A stretch of DNA of 64,000 nucleotides from Rostrohypoxylon terebratum (GCA_022497145.1 MU385859.1:372001-436000); one strand, 5' to 3'. Numbered from the stretch's first letter, positions 9,754-22,309 are shown. The notes: generated by a model from the letters alone, not told the origin. Translations and numbers: made by a program.

Positions 9754-12567
9754 CTAACTGTCACTATGCATGTAAGATATTGGATACGGTCCAGGATTTT
9801 TATCCTCGTTCCGCCGCTCCTCCTCCTTGACCTCTCCTAACCCGCCCTGGCCCGCGTCCTCCCTTACGACGGCTTGTAGCTCATCCCTAAGCCTCTGCTC
9901 CAGCTTATCCAAGATCCACTCCGCCTCCTCGCGGGTGTCCATCAGCGGACTGCGGTGCCCTACCCAACTCCACTTAGGCAGTTTGTCTTCCGCGGCAGAA
10001 CTATTGGCTCCCTGTTCATCGCCGCTGCTATTTTCGGCGGATCGGTTGGCTTCCTTGTGTAGACGGACGTGGGCGTGGAGGTGAGGATGGACTTGGTGCG
10101 GATGTAGATGTGGCGCGCCGCCGTGCGGATGTAGCGGTCGCCGTTCTGGCCGCCGGTGGTTCTCGGCGTTAGCTTCGTCTTCGCCTATGAGCCGTAGATA
10201 CCACGCCCTGGATCTCTCCCGTTAGCATATCAATTAATCAACTCGTTGCTCCTCATGTCTCGGGGCGTCTTAATTTAGAAACAGATGGAAGGTCATAGAT
10301 GAAATGATACATGGTACATAGTACATAGTAGGACGTTCTGCAGGCGGCGAAATGACGACGCCTCGGTGGCGGGGTCGCTGAGGGGTATGGCCTATCAAGG
10401 GGACGGGCCACCTACCATTCTTTAAACGTGTACTCGCGTGGTGGCGAATGTCGGAGGTGCTTAGTAACGCGCGAAATTTCGTCGATCAGGACGAGGTGGT
10501 ATTCGGCGCGGGATTTAGGAAGCTCGGTCGGTAGGCTCTCTCTTTCTGTCGAAGGAGATCGACTCAGAGACATGGATCTTGATCGCGATTCCTTTCCGGA
10601 AGGCGATGGTTTGGATGTGGATTCTTCATTCGTGAAACGTATCGTTGAGACGTTTGGTGGTGCTGGAGCTGCCTCTCCTTTTTCGGCATCCTTTTCGGTT
10701 GTGCGATTACTTTCCACGTTATTGACTTCGGTCGTATCGGAGGAACGCCCTCTTTCATCGTCCGCGTCCGCGTCCGCGTCATCGTCTCCATCATCTTCCT
10801 CATCACCAACGCCGTCATCTTCGTCTTCATCAGGGTGCTCGTTAGCAGCTCCGAGAAAACCAGGAGCAGTCTCTTCAATATCGGTATCCACGAATAGAAC
10901 CCCACACGATAATCTCTGTAACACCTGTTTCATCTCCTTTCTCAAACCATGTTCCCCAGGCAGAATTGTGATGTTTCCGAGGATGAGTGTCCCATCTTTG
11001 ACGCCTTTTACAATAGTGTCGCCTGCATTCGATATAAGAACGGTCATCGTAGGTAAGGCGAGGAGAGACCAGAAGACGAAGAAGCTCTTGGCTGAATTTG
11101 ACACTGGGGTGAGATCACCGTATCCAATAGTCGTCAAAGCCGTGAATGCGAAGTAGAACCCATCAAAGTAAGACCATCCTTGATAAGGGGCCTCGCATAC
11201 CTGGAAGATTTTGGCGCCCACAAGCCAGAGCAAAATCCATGTACTTGAGGATACTGCCATTGCAGTCCATCGCTCTCGTTTTGAAGCCCTGTGACATATT
11301 AGTCTTAACTGTTCGACAGTAACTTGATATAACCTCGGCCTTCGCCGTAGAAACGGGTTGAATTAATCGATAATGGGTCAGTACTCACTACCTAGAATTA
11401 GCATATGACCAGATATATTCATAACTCTTCGTACATACCGTTCGTTGAATTTTCCGCATTAATTGAAATTCCTTCTGCCGACGTTCGAATTCGGACAACT
11501 GAGCCCTCGAAGGTGCACCCGAACCTTCACCATCCACCGGATCAAAGATACTCGAGTTACCCTTCTTCAACATGCGTCGGATCAAGAGACGTCGCTGCCG
11601 CTCTAACATCCGTGCATCAAGCCTGTGTTTACCGCGGTCGAGGATCATACTTCGAATGGACCCAATCACGAGACCGAGGCTGATCACACCGATCAATGCA
11701 TAGGGAACGAGGAGACCACGTCCAAGTCTTGTCTGCGGAGATATTTCGCCGAAACCCACTGTGAAAAGTGTGACATCCGCCCAGTATACGGAGTCGAGAT
11801 AATTCCAACCCTCGATCTCAGAGAAGATCAATGCACCCACCAGAAGGTACATTAAAAAGAGGATAGTCTGAAGCATGAGGGTTCTCTGGCTTGTTGTCAA
11901 GTCGAAATCCTTGCTGTAGTGGCCAGCCTCCGCTCCCCAGACAGTGACAACCATGAGAGAAGCTACTATGAAATAGATAATAGCCGCGTACATGCCATAG
12001 TAGAAGGCTTGAGACCAAACATATTCGATTTCGGGTTGGATTTCCAACGGACCGGTTGCGGTAGCACACAGAGCTACTAAGCAGAGAGCTGAGATATACC
12101 ATCCGACTATGGTTATAGGCTGGGCGATAGAAAATCGGATTCTCTTGGTCATGTTAAGCAAGAGGAATGCGTTGGAAACCAGGGCAATAACCAGCTGGAC
12201 GGCGTTCACGGCTAACAGCCATGGCGGGTCGCCGACATAAACGGCCTTGGTGACGTCGGATCCCGGCGGAATATGCTGCCTCCAATTCCTCACAAGCGCG
12301 CATATACTGAAAGCTGAAGCCACCGGACCGAGCGTACCGGCGATCATGGGGATCGCGGCCGAAGCGAACCACCAACGACTATTTATATCAACTTGGTCAA
12401 TATGTCTTTTTTCTTCGGAAGATGTCGGGTGCGAGGTGCATTATTTACCTTGGATCAAGATAAACCTGATCGTTCATGACGCCATTTTGGGCGACCTTAC
12501 CATCCTTATATTCATCGACGACCTGTGCCTGCTCGTCGATATTATGGCCGAGGTCTGCATCATCCAT
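9754..12567 (-). CDS. TOK1: TOK1-type outward-rectifying K+ channel (two-pore)
   Basis: Preferred model: four exons, 12567-12449, 12378-11392, 11288-10416 and 10207-9754, giving 810 aa in frame. Several hydrophobic segments lie before the first pore, whose filter is TVGFG (residues 246-250). A second pore has TIGYGD (422-427), flanked by AKIFQVCEAPYQGWSYFDGFYFAFT. This layout of two pores in one chain with extra N-terminal membrane segments is that of fungal TOK channels in the plasma membrane. The long cytosolic tail has an acidic tract (521-547), a Ser-rich part, a His-rich stretch (684-710; ten His) and a helical acidic end. The last exon begins with W/AWYLRLIGEDEANAE and lies 208 nt beyond exon 3. 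The junction between exons 2 and 3 is uncertain: a GTATGT donor at 11438 would be expected, but joining it to the CACAG acceptor shifts frame by one base. Confidence 0.88.
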
Positions 12568-13218
12568 CCCTATACCTAATTATCTACATCCCAAAAAGAA
12601 TTGTAAAATCGCGGCGAGGTCGGCAAAGACTTTCGAATTGATCCATACCCTTGTTCTTCTCCCTCGGTAATTACTAATTAGTCTAGGAGGCGTCAACCTC
12701 AGAAAATCGTCTTTTGATGTTATACAAGGAAGGCTGGGAGTTCTTAGAACCAAACGCCATGGTTTAGACATGTATAGTTGTATAAATCTATAAAATATGC
12801 AAAGGAAGATGAAGGGTAGAAAGATACAAAGGAGGGTCAGGCGATAGTTTATTTGACGTGACATGACGTCGCTTGACATTCGATCGCGGAGCTAAAGAGC
12901 ACCGTTGTGTCCGACCTACCGGGATAGGGGAGCAACGTCCCGCTGGCATGTGATATGATTGGCTGTCAGGAGCTTCCTACACGGCTAGAACCTTGAGAAC
13001 CTTGACTAAACCACTAAAGACGCTAAAGAATTCCGGAACTGACGTCTTGTGGATTTCATCAACATTTTCATGAATCAATCCTTAACAACCAACACCTCAT
13101 TTTTCATCGCTCGACGTGTTGTCAACTCCAATGCGATCGCAGGCGGTCACATGCTCAGCGAAAATAACCTTACTTATATTGAATTGATTTCTCATGCATA
13201 GGAGGTCGTGGGTTGAAG
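12568..13218. other. Divergent intergenic region
   Basis: Shared 5' region of TOK1 (minus) and the alpha/beta-hydrolase-like gene (plus). Short open frames here have no supportable content. Nothing else seen. Confidence 0.6.
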
Positions 13219-14673
13219 ATGAAAAGATGGACCCTGGCTAGAGGTTCAATATGTTCAATATTATTAGGCCTTCGTGGCTGGAAATTGAGCTGGCCGAGAC
13301 GCTTTAGCGTTGCCGTCAATGATGTAGAACGAGTGAGGTTTCGCAACGGCATTTCTGGACTTGTCACAATCGAGTAAGTAGTATGGTCTTCTCACCCCAT
13401 GCAAGTAAAATCTCATTCCTAAACCGATTGAGTGGTCAGTCTACATAACGTTGCCAGGGCGTCGTCACCAGACCCCTTGTTAATATACCTTCCACCATAT
13501 TCGACAGCTTTTTCGGACGGGCCTGTAGCATTGCCAACGTTCGCCCAGAGACGGCCGACCGCGGTGATAAATTACCGCTGGGCTGGCTATTATCCATTCG
13601 GGAATATAGCTTCACGGTTTACTCGGTCTGGCAGGCAGTTCAAAAAGGTCCTCTCCTGGCCAACCCCTCTACACGACATACTAAAGGGATATGATTGGAT
13701 CAAAGAGAATCTCGGGCCAGATGAAACTCGTGCGCGTTGGGATATATACGTCTACGGCTCTTATCTCGGCGCATCACTGGCAACGTCACTTGCCCTCACA
13801 GAAACTCACTTCCGCACAATTCAGCAGATAGGTATCCGAGGATGTGTCGCTTACAACGGAATATACAATTGGACTACCTTCCTCCCAGACCACAAAATCA
13901 ACCAAGCTTCACTGCATCCCCCGGAGAATACAATAGAAGAGGTCTCCGAAGTATCCTCAGAAGAACCCCAGTTCCAGGAGTTAAAGCAGCACATGAAAGC
14001 GCTGTTTGTGAAACCCGATAACCTCTTCGATCCCTTTGCGAGTTCATCCTTATTTTTCCACCCACCCGGACTTTACGTGCCGCCGAATTTTAACTCAACG
14101 GCTCTCTCACCAGAGAATCCGGAAGATCTTGAAAGAGATCCTTTGGAAGAACCTGTAGGAGATCCTACCTTATTGCCAGTTGATCAACCTCGATTCATAT
14201 CGGAGGACCCCGACCTATGGCCAGAGGACGAGGACGAGGACGAGGACAAACCAGAATCATCTTTAGGGAAAAAAACCGAACAGATGCTTACGAAACCACC
14301 AAATGCGGGGTACTATAAGTATCCGCCAAGATGGTCGACGTTGGAGATCCCTGAAGCGTTATTATTGTATTCCTCGCAGTCCCCGTTGCCGGCCTCGCTC
14401 CCGCAGGGTCTCGAGAGGCCCCCGAAACTCGAGGAAAATAACTTCAAATCGCACGCCTCAGACCTGGCCAAATTGATGCGTCGTAGTATCAATAAGATCG
14501 AGATGGTAGAACGTGCTAAGCGGGGTGAAAGCGTCGATATCTCGGAAGCTGCTAGGAGGGTCCAACTCGAGGATGTGGGGTTAAATCCGGGTGGTTTCGA
14601 ACTTGGTAGAGAAGGTGAGGAATTGGTTGGTGCTTGGTTAGAAGATCAGATGGACAATTCATACCCCAAATAA
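13219..14673 (+). CDS. Alpha/beta-hydrolase-like protein lacking the usual nucleophile
   Basis: Two exons, 13219-13373 and 13440-14673, giving 462 aa. Exon 1 ends ..VTI at a GTAAGT donor and joins LHNVARASS in phase. An in-frame TGA at 13180 supports the ATG at 13219. The fold is suggested by a strand DPLLIYLPPYST, a segment AVINYRWAGYYP, PLHDILKGYDWIKENLG, and a nucleophile-elbow-like IYVYGSYLGASLATSLAL followed by ILGVRG-like IGIRGCVAYNGIYNWT. The elbow reads G-S-Y-L-G, so the central catalytic position is Tyr rather than Ser. A Lys/Arg-rich first 30 residues could be a mitochondrial presequence. The middle and C-terminus are acidic and low-complexity (EDEDEDEDK). It may be a non-enzymatic family member; function unknown. 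Confidence 0.78.
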
Positions 14674-15138
14674 AAAATGCTCTTGTTATGGATTGTTCGA
14701 TGAAGTTGGGAGACTTATTAAGTAAGGCTCTGATTGTAGTTTTCTCTGCGACCACCTAAACTTAGACCCAAGGAAAAAAGTAAACTTGTCGTCTGGATAA
14801 AATACGACCCAACGATCGCGTAACCTCACCTGAGCTTATCACAACCTCGGCAAGATATCACTTCTCTACTACTGAAATTTAAACTCGAAGAAACCAACAT
14901 TCCTGACTATTTCAAAACTGCCTCTTTATTATCATCACGAACGGCCTAATCCTTCTACACAGTCCCGATCTACACAGTACATTCCGATTACTCACCAGTC
15001 ACAACACGGGCCAAGCCCCACTCCACCAACTCCACCACTCCCTTTTTACTTCGCAAGTCCCGGGTCTAACCCATTCCATCCACGATCGGCAGCACAGTAC
15101 CTATATATGTTCCCTTAAGTTGACGTTTCATCACAACA
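14674..15138. other. Intergenic region upstream of tRNA-Pro
   Basis: Pyrimidine-rich DNA with no reading frame of note. It contains the 3' flank of the hydrolase-like gene and the 5' flank of the tRNA. No other feature seen. Confidence 0.6.
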
Positions 15139-15235
15139 GGCTTGATGGTCTAGTGGTAGGATTCTCGCTTTGGGATCATGGATCAACATGGTACAAGCTT
15201 GCGAGAGGTCCCGGGTTCAATCCCCGGTCAAGCCC
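15139..15235 (+). tRNA. tRNA-Pro(UGG), intron-containing
   Basis: Acceptor arms GGCTTGA and TCAAGCC pair over seven bases, with C as discriminator. The D-arm region is TGGTCTAGTGGTA (A-box) and the T-arm is GGTCCCGGGTTCAATCC (B-box). The anticodon stem is CTCGC/GCGAG with loop T-T-TGG-G-(intron)-T, so the anticodon is TGG at 15171-15173. A 25-nt intron, 15175-15199, sits in the canonical place one base 3' of the anticodon. A T-rich run follows at 15236-15244, fitting a Pol III terminator. Removing the intron leaves a normal 72-nt tRNA. Confidence 0.95.
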
Positions 15236-15244
15236 TTCTTTTTT
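15236..15244 (+). terminator. Pol III T-run terminator of tRNA-Pro
   Basis: A TTCTTTTTT run directly after the acceptor stem. Confidence 0.75.
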
Positions 15245-15814
15245 CGTTGTTTTCCCACCCCGTATGCCCGTATGGTGGGAAGACGATTTTTTTTCATTTT
15301 CATAAAAGATTATCGTTACATTTTATGAAAATTAGTGTTTACGTGAAAGCCGTTGGGGCTTATTTATGCTTAGCTGCCTAACACTCCATTCTTTTGTAAA
15401 GCTGAATAAGAAAGGCGAATCTCGATATTCGGAGCAAACATCCCTAATACTCGGTTTGAACGGTTCAATTAAGCATCATGAGCCAGTCAACTCTAGGGCT
15501 ATTACTCTTGAATTCCAAAACCTAACATAGAAAACCCAATGAACCTTAGAAATGCTGTCATGGTCCCAATTAATGAACTTATAATACAAGGTATCATCAT
15601 CTCCTATGGTACAAGCAAACCCCCTCGTATACCAGTTCCTCCGTGTATCAATCAATCATATACCTATGCCTAGATGCCTTTCTATACCGCCCATCCGATT
15701 CCTTTCTATGCAACTACGTATGCAATGCGATAGTTACCTTCCCGAGTTACCTAGTAGATGGAAAGAAACCTTTACGATGGATCTTCGATACAAAACCCTC
15801 TAGGTATGCACGCC
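15236..15814. other. Intergenic region between tRNA-Pro and ABCA gene
   Basis: AT-rich sequence after the tRNA terminator, up to the 3' end of the minus-strand ABC transporter. No gene seen. Confidence 0.6.
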
Positions 15815-18800
15815 TTATCTCCAACTCCACCAATTCTTCTTTTTCTTCTCGTTATACCCTTCCTCCTGAACATTGTGTCTCCCGACGATCGTCAAGAACA
15901 CCTGGTCCAATGTCGTCGGCGTGCACGAGTAATGCTCTATCCCGAGTTCCTCCTTGTGTTCCTCGAGTATGACAATAAGCTGACCAACCGCGCTTCCGCC
16001 GGTACCCTTCCTCACATCGCTACTCTCCACATGGTCCCCATCACCGTTCGCAGGCTGTACATCGCTCTCGCCCATGCTCATGCTCTTCCTCCTCCCCTCA
16101 CCCTCTTCTTTACCAACGCTCCCACCGACCACGGCAGCAGCAGGCACCGAAAACCGCATCTGTCCATGATACGTCTTCCTCTCGACCTCAGCATCAGGCC
16201 ACCTCCGCAGCACCCACTTCCTAATCCTCTCCATCTCCTCCTCTCCCGAATGCGGCGCCGTCTTACTAACAAGATGCACATGCAGCGTATCCCCGAACCT
16301 CCGCCTCAACCCCTCCGTACTCCCCATGGCCAACATCCTCTTCGCGATGATGCCCGCGCGGTTCGCCAGCGCGTCCGCCTCCTCCATGCTGTGCGTGGTG
16401 AGCAGGATGGAGCGTCCGGGGACGACGGAGTGCAGCGTGCGCCACATGATGCGTTTCGCGGCGGCGTCCAGGCCGGACGAGGGCTCGTCGAGGAGGACCA
16501 CGCTGGGGTTTCCCATGAGCGCGATGCCGAGGCTGAGTTTGCGCTTGTTACCGCCTGACAGCGCGTGCGCCATGCGCGTGGCGAAGGCCTCGAGGCCCAC
16601 CGCCCGCAGCACCGCCCGCACGTTGTGCTCGATATCCGGGATGCCGCGGATGCGAGCGTAGAAGCGCAGGTGCTCCAGCACCGTCATCGAGTCGATCGCG
16701 TCGAACTGCGGACACACGCCTAGGTGTGCGCGGGCCTCGGCGCGTCTTCGGCTGACGGATGTGTTCTCGACGAGGACGTCGCCCCCGTTTCGGCTGGGTT
16801 GGATGTCGCCTCGGATGAGCGAAATAGTCGTAGACTTGCCGGCACCGTTGGGTCCTAACAGCGCGAAGACCTCGCTGTGCTGAACACCGAACGTGACGTT
16901 GTCGACGGCTGTATTTTTACCGAATGACTTCGTCAGGTGTAACACCTTAAGACCGTCGTTTTCCGGTGCCGTGCTAGTCACGCGGATAAGTTCGTTCGCG
17001 ACCTCTTCGTCCGAATGATCCGGTTCACTAGATGGGGCTGGCTTTTTATTGAAGCGGCTTAAAAGACTGCTTCCTGATCCACTATCGTGCCATAACAGGA
17101 ATGCAAAAAGAAGTACTGATTGCAAAATTAGGTAGAGGATCGGTCCTCCATAGGCAGTCAGAGCGCCTGGGTTGGGCTGTATCTGATCCCCATCGCACGT
17201 CACGGAGAAGAGGTTAAGAGCGACGAACATGGTTCGAACAACCGAACCGATGGGTATAAACGCAGAAATGACGAAATGCGCGACGATAATGGAACTGTCG
17301 ATGGATTGAACTGGGGCATAGGTGATAACGCACAAGTATGCGATCAGATAGATCAGAAATCCGACTGCTTGACCAGCTGCTGAGAATGCGTAGGTCGATA
17401 GCTGATTGCCGCAGAAAAGAGAGATGACGTATGAAAGCAGGGTCGATGCCAGCCCGTATAATATGAAGATAAGGAAGAGATAGTCGACATGGTACCAAAC
17501 ATCCGATGATGCAGCGAAGGCGGCGACGGCAAGTGCAGACGAAACGAGAACGATTGCAAAATCGAATGCTGTATAAGAGACCCAAAGCGGAAGGGAACGA
17601 ACTCCGTTTGAATATTGCAGTCCGCGCACGTTCCGACGCCTCTCGATGTTTGGATACAGACCAAAGAAGGCAGGATAGCAAGAAAGAGCCAGACAAAAGT
17701 AAATTAGAAGCTGAAGAGAATCGCCGGTCGAAGGTGCCCAAGGGGTATCGAATGGTGCATAGTTCGCGGCAATACTGGTGTTGGTTAACATGATATCCAA
17801 TGCATTCTGACCGAAAACCGAAGTGTAGACATCCCCAACATCGGCTTCATATGTGATGGTGGGTAGGGAATTGGCGTCTCCAAGCCACCATCCAGCAGGC
17901 TTGACATCCTTTCGCCTCTGCTCGATATAAGTGTTAAACTCATCTAAGGAATCGACAAGATGAAGACTCTCGAGGAGCACGGCAACGGCAGCATACCCAG
18001 TGTCTGTTGCATTGTCCGATCCGGTGAGACCTTGGATTAAAGTCTGGTTCTGGTCCTGGCTTGGGCTTATGCCCCGCAATGTAGGGGCAAAAAGCCTCTC
18101 TATAGTTGCATTATTGAACTGCGAAGATGGACCAGCGACTAAGAATAAGTTGTCGTAGAGATCTGAGGTATCCGAGGTGTCGGCCGAACTTTGGCTGGCT
18201 GGGTTGCATCCGACAGGATGTTGGTCCGTAACGTAGAGAGCTGTTAGAGCCGCTGCTATGATCGGGATTAGGAAGGCTGCCACGTAAGGAAACCAATTCG
18301 TTTTGAAGATAGTACATCGCTTCCTAAACAGTATTACAATTTGTCTCATATATCCGATAGGCTGCCCGGACAGCAGCTCTAGTCTGTCCTTCTCGAGTTC
18401 GCCAGCACCGATATCGTCGGAGTTGGCTTGCTTATCATTGCCCCCTTCGGTAGATGATGATGTCTGTGGAGATTTTGTACCACTTTCACCCTTGACTTCT
18501 TCAGCCACTTGTAGGAAAACGTCCTCGATGGTTGGATTAGAGAATTTGTAATCGTGGATACCTGCAGCTTCGAGAGATCGTATCACGTCCGCTGCAAGAC
18601 TAGACGATGGTGCGATGTAACTGATCACATCGAAGCCAATCTTGCAGGTGACATTCTCAATCTTCGGAGGGTTTTTGATTTCTCTAGCGTTGAAAACATG
18701 TACCCGGTAACCGGCACCAAGCCTATCCTTAAGCTCGACAGAAGACCCTTGAGCCCGAAGGGTTCCCTTAGAGAGGATGGCGATATGGTCGGCGAGGAGA

Positions 18801-20955
18801 TCGGCTTCGTCGAGGAAGTGGGTTGTAAGGATGATTGTTCGTCTTCCGCGTTCAGCCAAGAGGATATCCCAAATCTTGCGTCGCGACAACGGGTCGATTC
18901 CGGAAGAAACTTCGTCAACGCAGCAGACCGCACTCCCGCCAGTTAACATCATTCCGAGCTGCAGCTTTCGCTTCTGGCCACCCGACAAAGTTTTAGACAT
19001 AGCCTTGACCTTTGGACCTAGATCTACGGCCTCTATTAAATCGCGTATCTCTTTTGTAGACGCCGTGTTATTCGGGGATTTTAGTCTATTGAAGATTCGA
19101 ATATGTTCTTCAACCGTCAATTCATCCCACAAAACATTTTTCTGAGGCGCGATACCTAACCCTCCCGTGCCGTCAATCGTGATGTCGCCGCTTGTCAACT
19201 TACTAATTCCAGCGATGGAATCGAGCGTAGTACTCTTTCCACTACCGTTAGCACCAAGCAGAGCAAGAATTTGTCCTCTCCTCGCAGTGAGTGTCAATTT
19301 ATCCACAGCTACAACTGGCTCCCTTGGCGTCGAGCTAAAGGGAAGTAATCGGTACAGAGGGTTAGGATAGTATATCTTAGTAAACTGCTCGAGACGGACG
19401 GCATCAGCAGGTGCCGAATCGGTAGTTTGGCCTTGGAGAATCGTGCGACCCTTCGTAGTTGTGCCGTGGAGAACACGTTCTAGGTAGGCGCCGATGACGG
19501 AGTAGATAAAAATCTGAAGGACGAGGAATATCCAGAAAACAATACCAGGCAAATTCCAAGGATTTTCTGGTGGTGTGTGGATCAAATCTGCCGGGAACGA
19601 GTACCTTTCCCATCTTGCTATGAAAGTCATGAACCAAACAAAGTTACAAGGCGTCTATAAGATCATTAGTCTCTGCATCGCGATGAAAACGGGGAGCACA
19701 CTATAGGGGAGTTGGAATATCTCGAAAACATAGAGCCTGGTAATAACCGATTCATCTTGGAAACGTAGACCGATGAAATAACGTCGAAGAAAGAGACTAG
19801 ATGAATCTGGAGAATACATACGAATAACAGACTGAGGGCGGTAACAGTAGCAGTACTAGGCGATGTCAGCGTCTGTGCTAAGATTGCTAACAGGATATAC
19901 GCGATCACTGTCACAACACCCGATAGTTGCGATCTCTTAAAGAATGCAGCGCCTAGGATGGAAAGCGACGCTAGAGCGAGTCCGCTCAGAATAAAGTAAA
20001 GGAGTACGATAGCGAGATTGGTATTCGCCCAGACTCCGCGCGCGATAATGATCGAACCAATTACCCAACCTGGAAGATATACTATGGTAAACGCAATGTG
20101 GTAAGAAAGCAGTCTTGCGACTTGAGCTTGCCATCGATACTTGGTAGGCATCATGGCGTCTAATAATTGAGACATGCCAATTTCTCTTTCCGTTGCCATA
20201 TGACCTGTCATATGGTAACAGACACCGATGACGACAATAAAAAAAGATACGGCCAAGAAATTGGTCAAGGACGACTGATAATTGCGTCGAATCCTTGCCT
20301 CTCGCTCCTCTTGGGTCTCGGGGGTGAATGGATACTCGTCCGTGGTAGCCGGAAGTCGAACCGTGCCATCGGAGTTAGAAAGACCGGATATGGCGGCATC
20401 GACGGCGCGTTGTAGAGGAAGAGAATAAACTTCGCCGCTATTATCATCCCGTGCCGTATCAATCTTAGAACCTAATGCGCCGTCCGCCCTTAAGGTATAA
20501 TTCCATATACCTCCCTCTCCTTCGGTGGGAGAAGAGTAGAAGACAACGGCGCCATAGCAAGACGATACACCACGTAGGGAGCTGCGGCATGCATAAGACA
20601 GATCTGATATTTCCGTCAATCTCGACGCGTTCTTCCCGGCACCCGTGACTGTATCCGAAAGGGTTGCTATGACGCGATCGATATCGCCGCCTACCAAGCC
20701 ATTGTTCACGAAAGCCACCGTATTGCGATCCGTGCTAGCCGCTGCGGCAAGCCCATCCTGTAGCGACCTAATAGCATGCGAACTACCAATTCCATACACG
20801 GCCGGAGGCACAAATAGGTTTCGCGCAAAGGTAAGGAAGGCTGCGAGTAGGATGGGGAGGACAAATGCTCTAATGAGTGTCGCAAAGGAATGACGGAGGA
20901 CGACGATCTTGAGATTCTTGGCCGTCAAGGTCCAAGTCTGTCGCAAGAATGCCAT
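15815..20955 (-). CDS. ABCA-type full ABC transporter
   Basis: Two exons, 20955-19822 and 19654-15815, giving 1657 aa with arrangement TMD-NBD-TMD-NBD. The first membrane half starts with MAFLRQTWTLTAKNLKIV and has a large extracytosolic loop between helices, as in ABCA proteins. NBD1: Walker A GANGSGKST (512-520), signature LSGGQKRK (601-608), Walker B ending CCVDE (622-626), where the usual DEP is DEV. NBD2: Walker A GPNGAGKST near 1308, signature LSGGNKRK near 1408, Walker B LLDEPSSGLD near 1430. The C-terminal end is Lys-rich (NEKKKKNWWSWR). ABCA members move lipids or sterols across membranes; fungal ones are poorly characterised, so the substrate is unknown. The 168-nt intron is joined at SLLF/TPCNFVWF, in phase. 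The frame overlaps no neighbour. Confidence 0.92.
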
Positions 20956-22309
20956 CGTCGGCGAACACGATTCTCACGGAGTTAACCCGGGACGGCGAGA
21001 GGGTCTACGAAAGGGATAATCGACTCGAGTGGAAGACCGATGTTTGCTAACGGATCCGCGCCGTACAGATTTTTGTTTATCACGCCATGTATGTAGATGT
21101 AGGTATGTAAGCTGCTGATTACCGAGTAAATATTTTTCGATTTTCGAAAATGTAGACGTAAACGACTTTGACTAAAGGACTAGACGATAAACGACAGGGA
21201 AAATATGAAACAAAAGATGACAGCGAATGTACTTGGTATGTATTCGGTAGGATGATATACAGGAAACTAAGCCGCCTCCTCTTACGCAATATATACAAAA
21301 GTCCAAGACCGTCCCAAATAACCTTGGGAACCCTTCAGCCTCTTCTTGGGTTTTGCAAGGTAATGGATGTTGTTGGAATCGCGAGTTCATGGATAGGCAC
21401 ACATAAGCGATGAGAAATGGTGGTGGGGGTACACTGTGAGACACCAGAAGACCACCAGCTGTAGTATTTGAATTTTGTACAGCCGTCCTACTATGGTACG
21501 TTAGCGGCTTCCAGGGCAGTGCATCGAACCTACCAAAAACTCCCCGAAGCGTGAAAGTAGCCAATCAAAAGAAAGAAAGAAAATGCCTGTCAAAGAAAGC
21601 TGTTACCTTGTAACCGGGCGCCGCCCACCATCCCTGGATATCTGCAGCTTCCCCAATCCCGGTTCGGCCGAAACCCGGTCTACGCTTCCAAACCTTACAT
21701 GTCTTGACAATAGACATTACACGACTTTAAAACTTTTTTCGATCCCTCAAACCTAATAAATTAAGGTTTAATTGGATAGAACACGCATAAATATGAAATA
21801 AAGTTCCGTCGAATATCAATCCAATCTTGGTGTTCCCGAGATTAAAAAGTTGCATCTACATACACTGATGCTCTGCGATTTCAGAGGTAATCAGCCAAGA
21901 TGATCTGCAGCGTTGCAAAAGGCAGCAGTATAAAAAAAAAGGATCCGTGGACGTGCGTACTTACTTACCTACAGTCCTACGTAGCCTCATTTTACGCTAC
22001 GAATAGATACGATAGCATGTGGGATAAACGTGTCGATTACTACAATGATTCGCAACAAATGTTACACCTCGTAAAGTTGCGTCGATATACGCCAATGGTT
22101 ATCCAGCATAGCCTCTTCCTGATGGCGACAATCGCAGCAGGCCAAGCTTGGCTATGTGCCGCCAATCTTGTGGTACAAGAAATTACCGCCGATTACTTAC
22201 CATTCTCGGTGTTAAGATTCGGCATCCAAGTTTGAAGCAATGTAAATGTATTTTCTAACAGGGTGTAAATCGTAAGATGGGTATCTTTCAACTATTGTCC
22301 TTCCAACGT
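20956..22309. other. Intergenic region between ABCA and RAD4 genes
   Basis: Upstream region of the ABCA gene and 3' flank of RAD4. It contains a GC-rich patch near 21614-21682 with a 10-bp palindrome TTCGGCCGAA at 21663-21672, which could be a zinc-cluster (CGG..CCG) factor site. Open frames here look random. No gene supported. Confidence 0.55.

Noticed and set aside
10428..11156. Plus-strand open frame of 242 aa opposite TOK1
   Set aside because: Antisense shadow; its Ser-rich run is the complement of the acidic tract of the channel.
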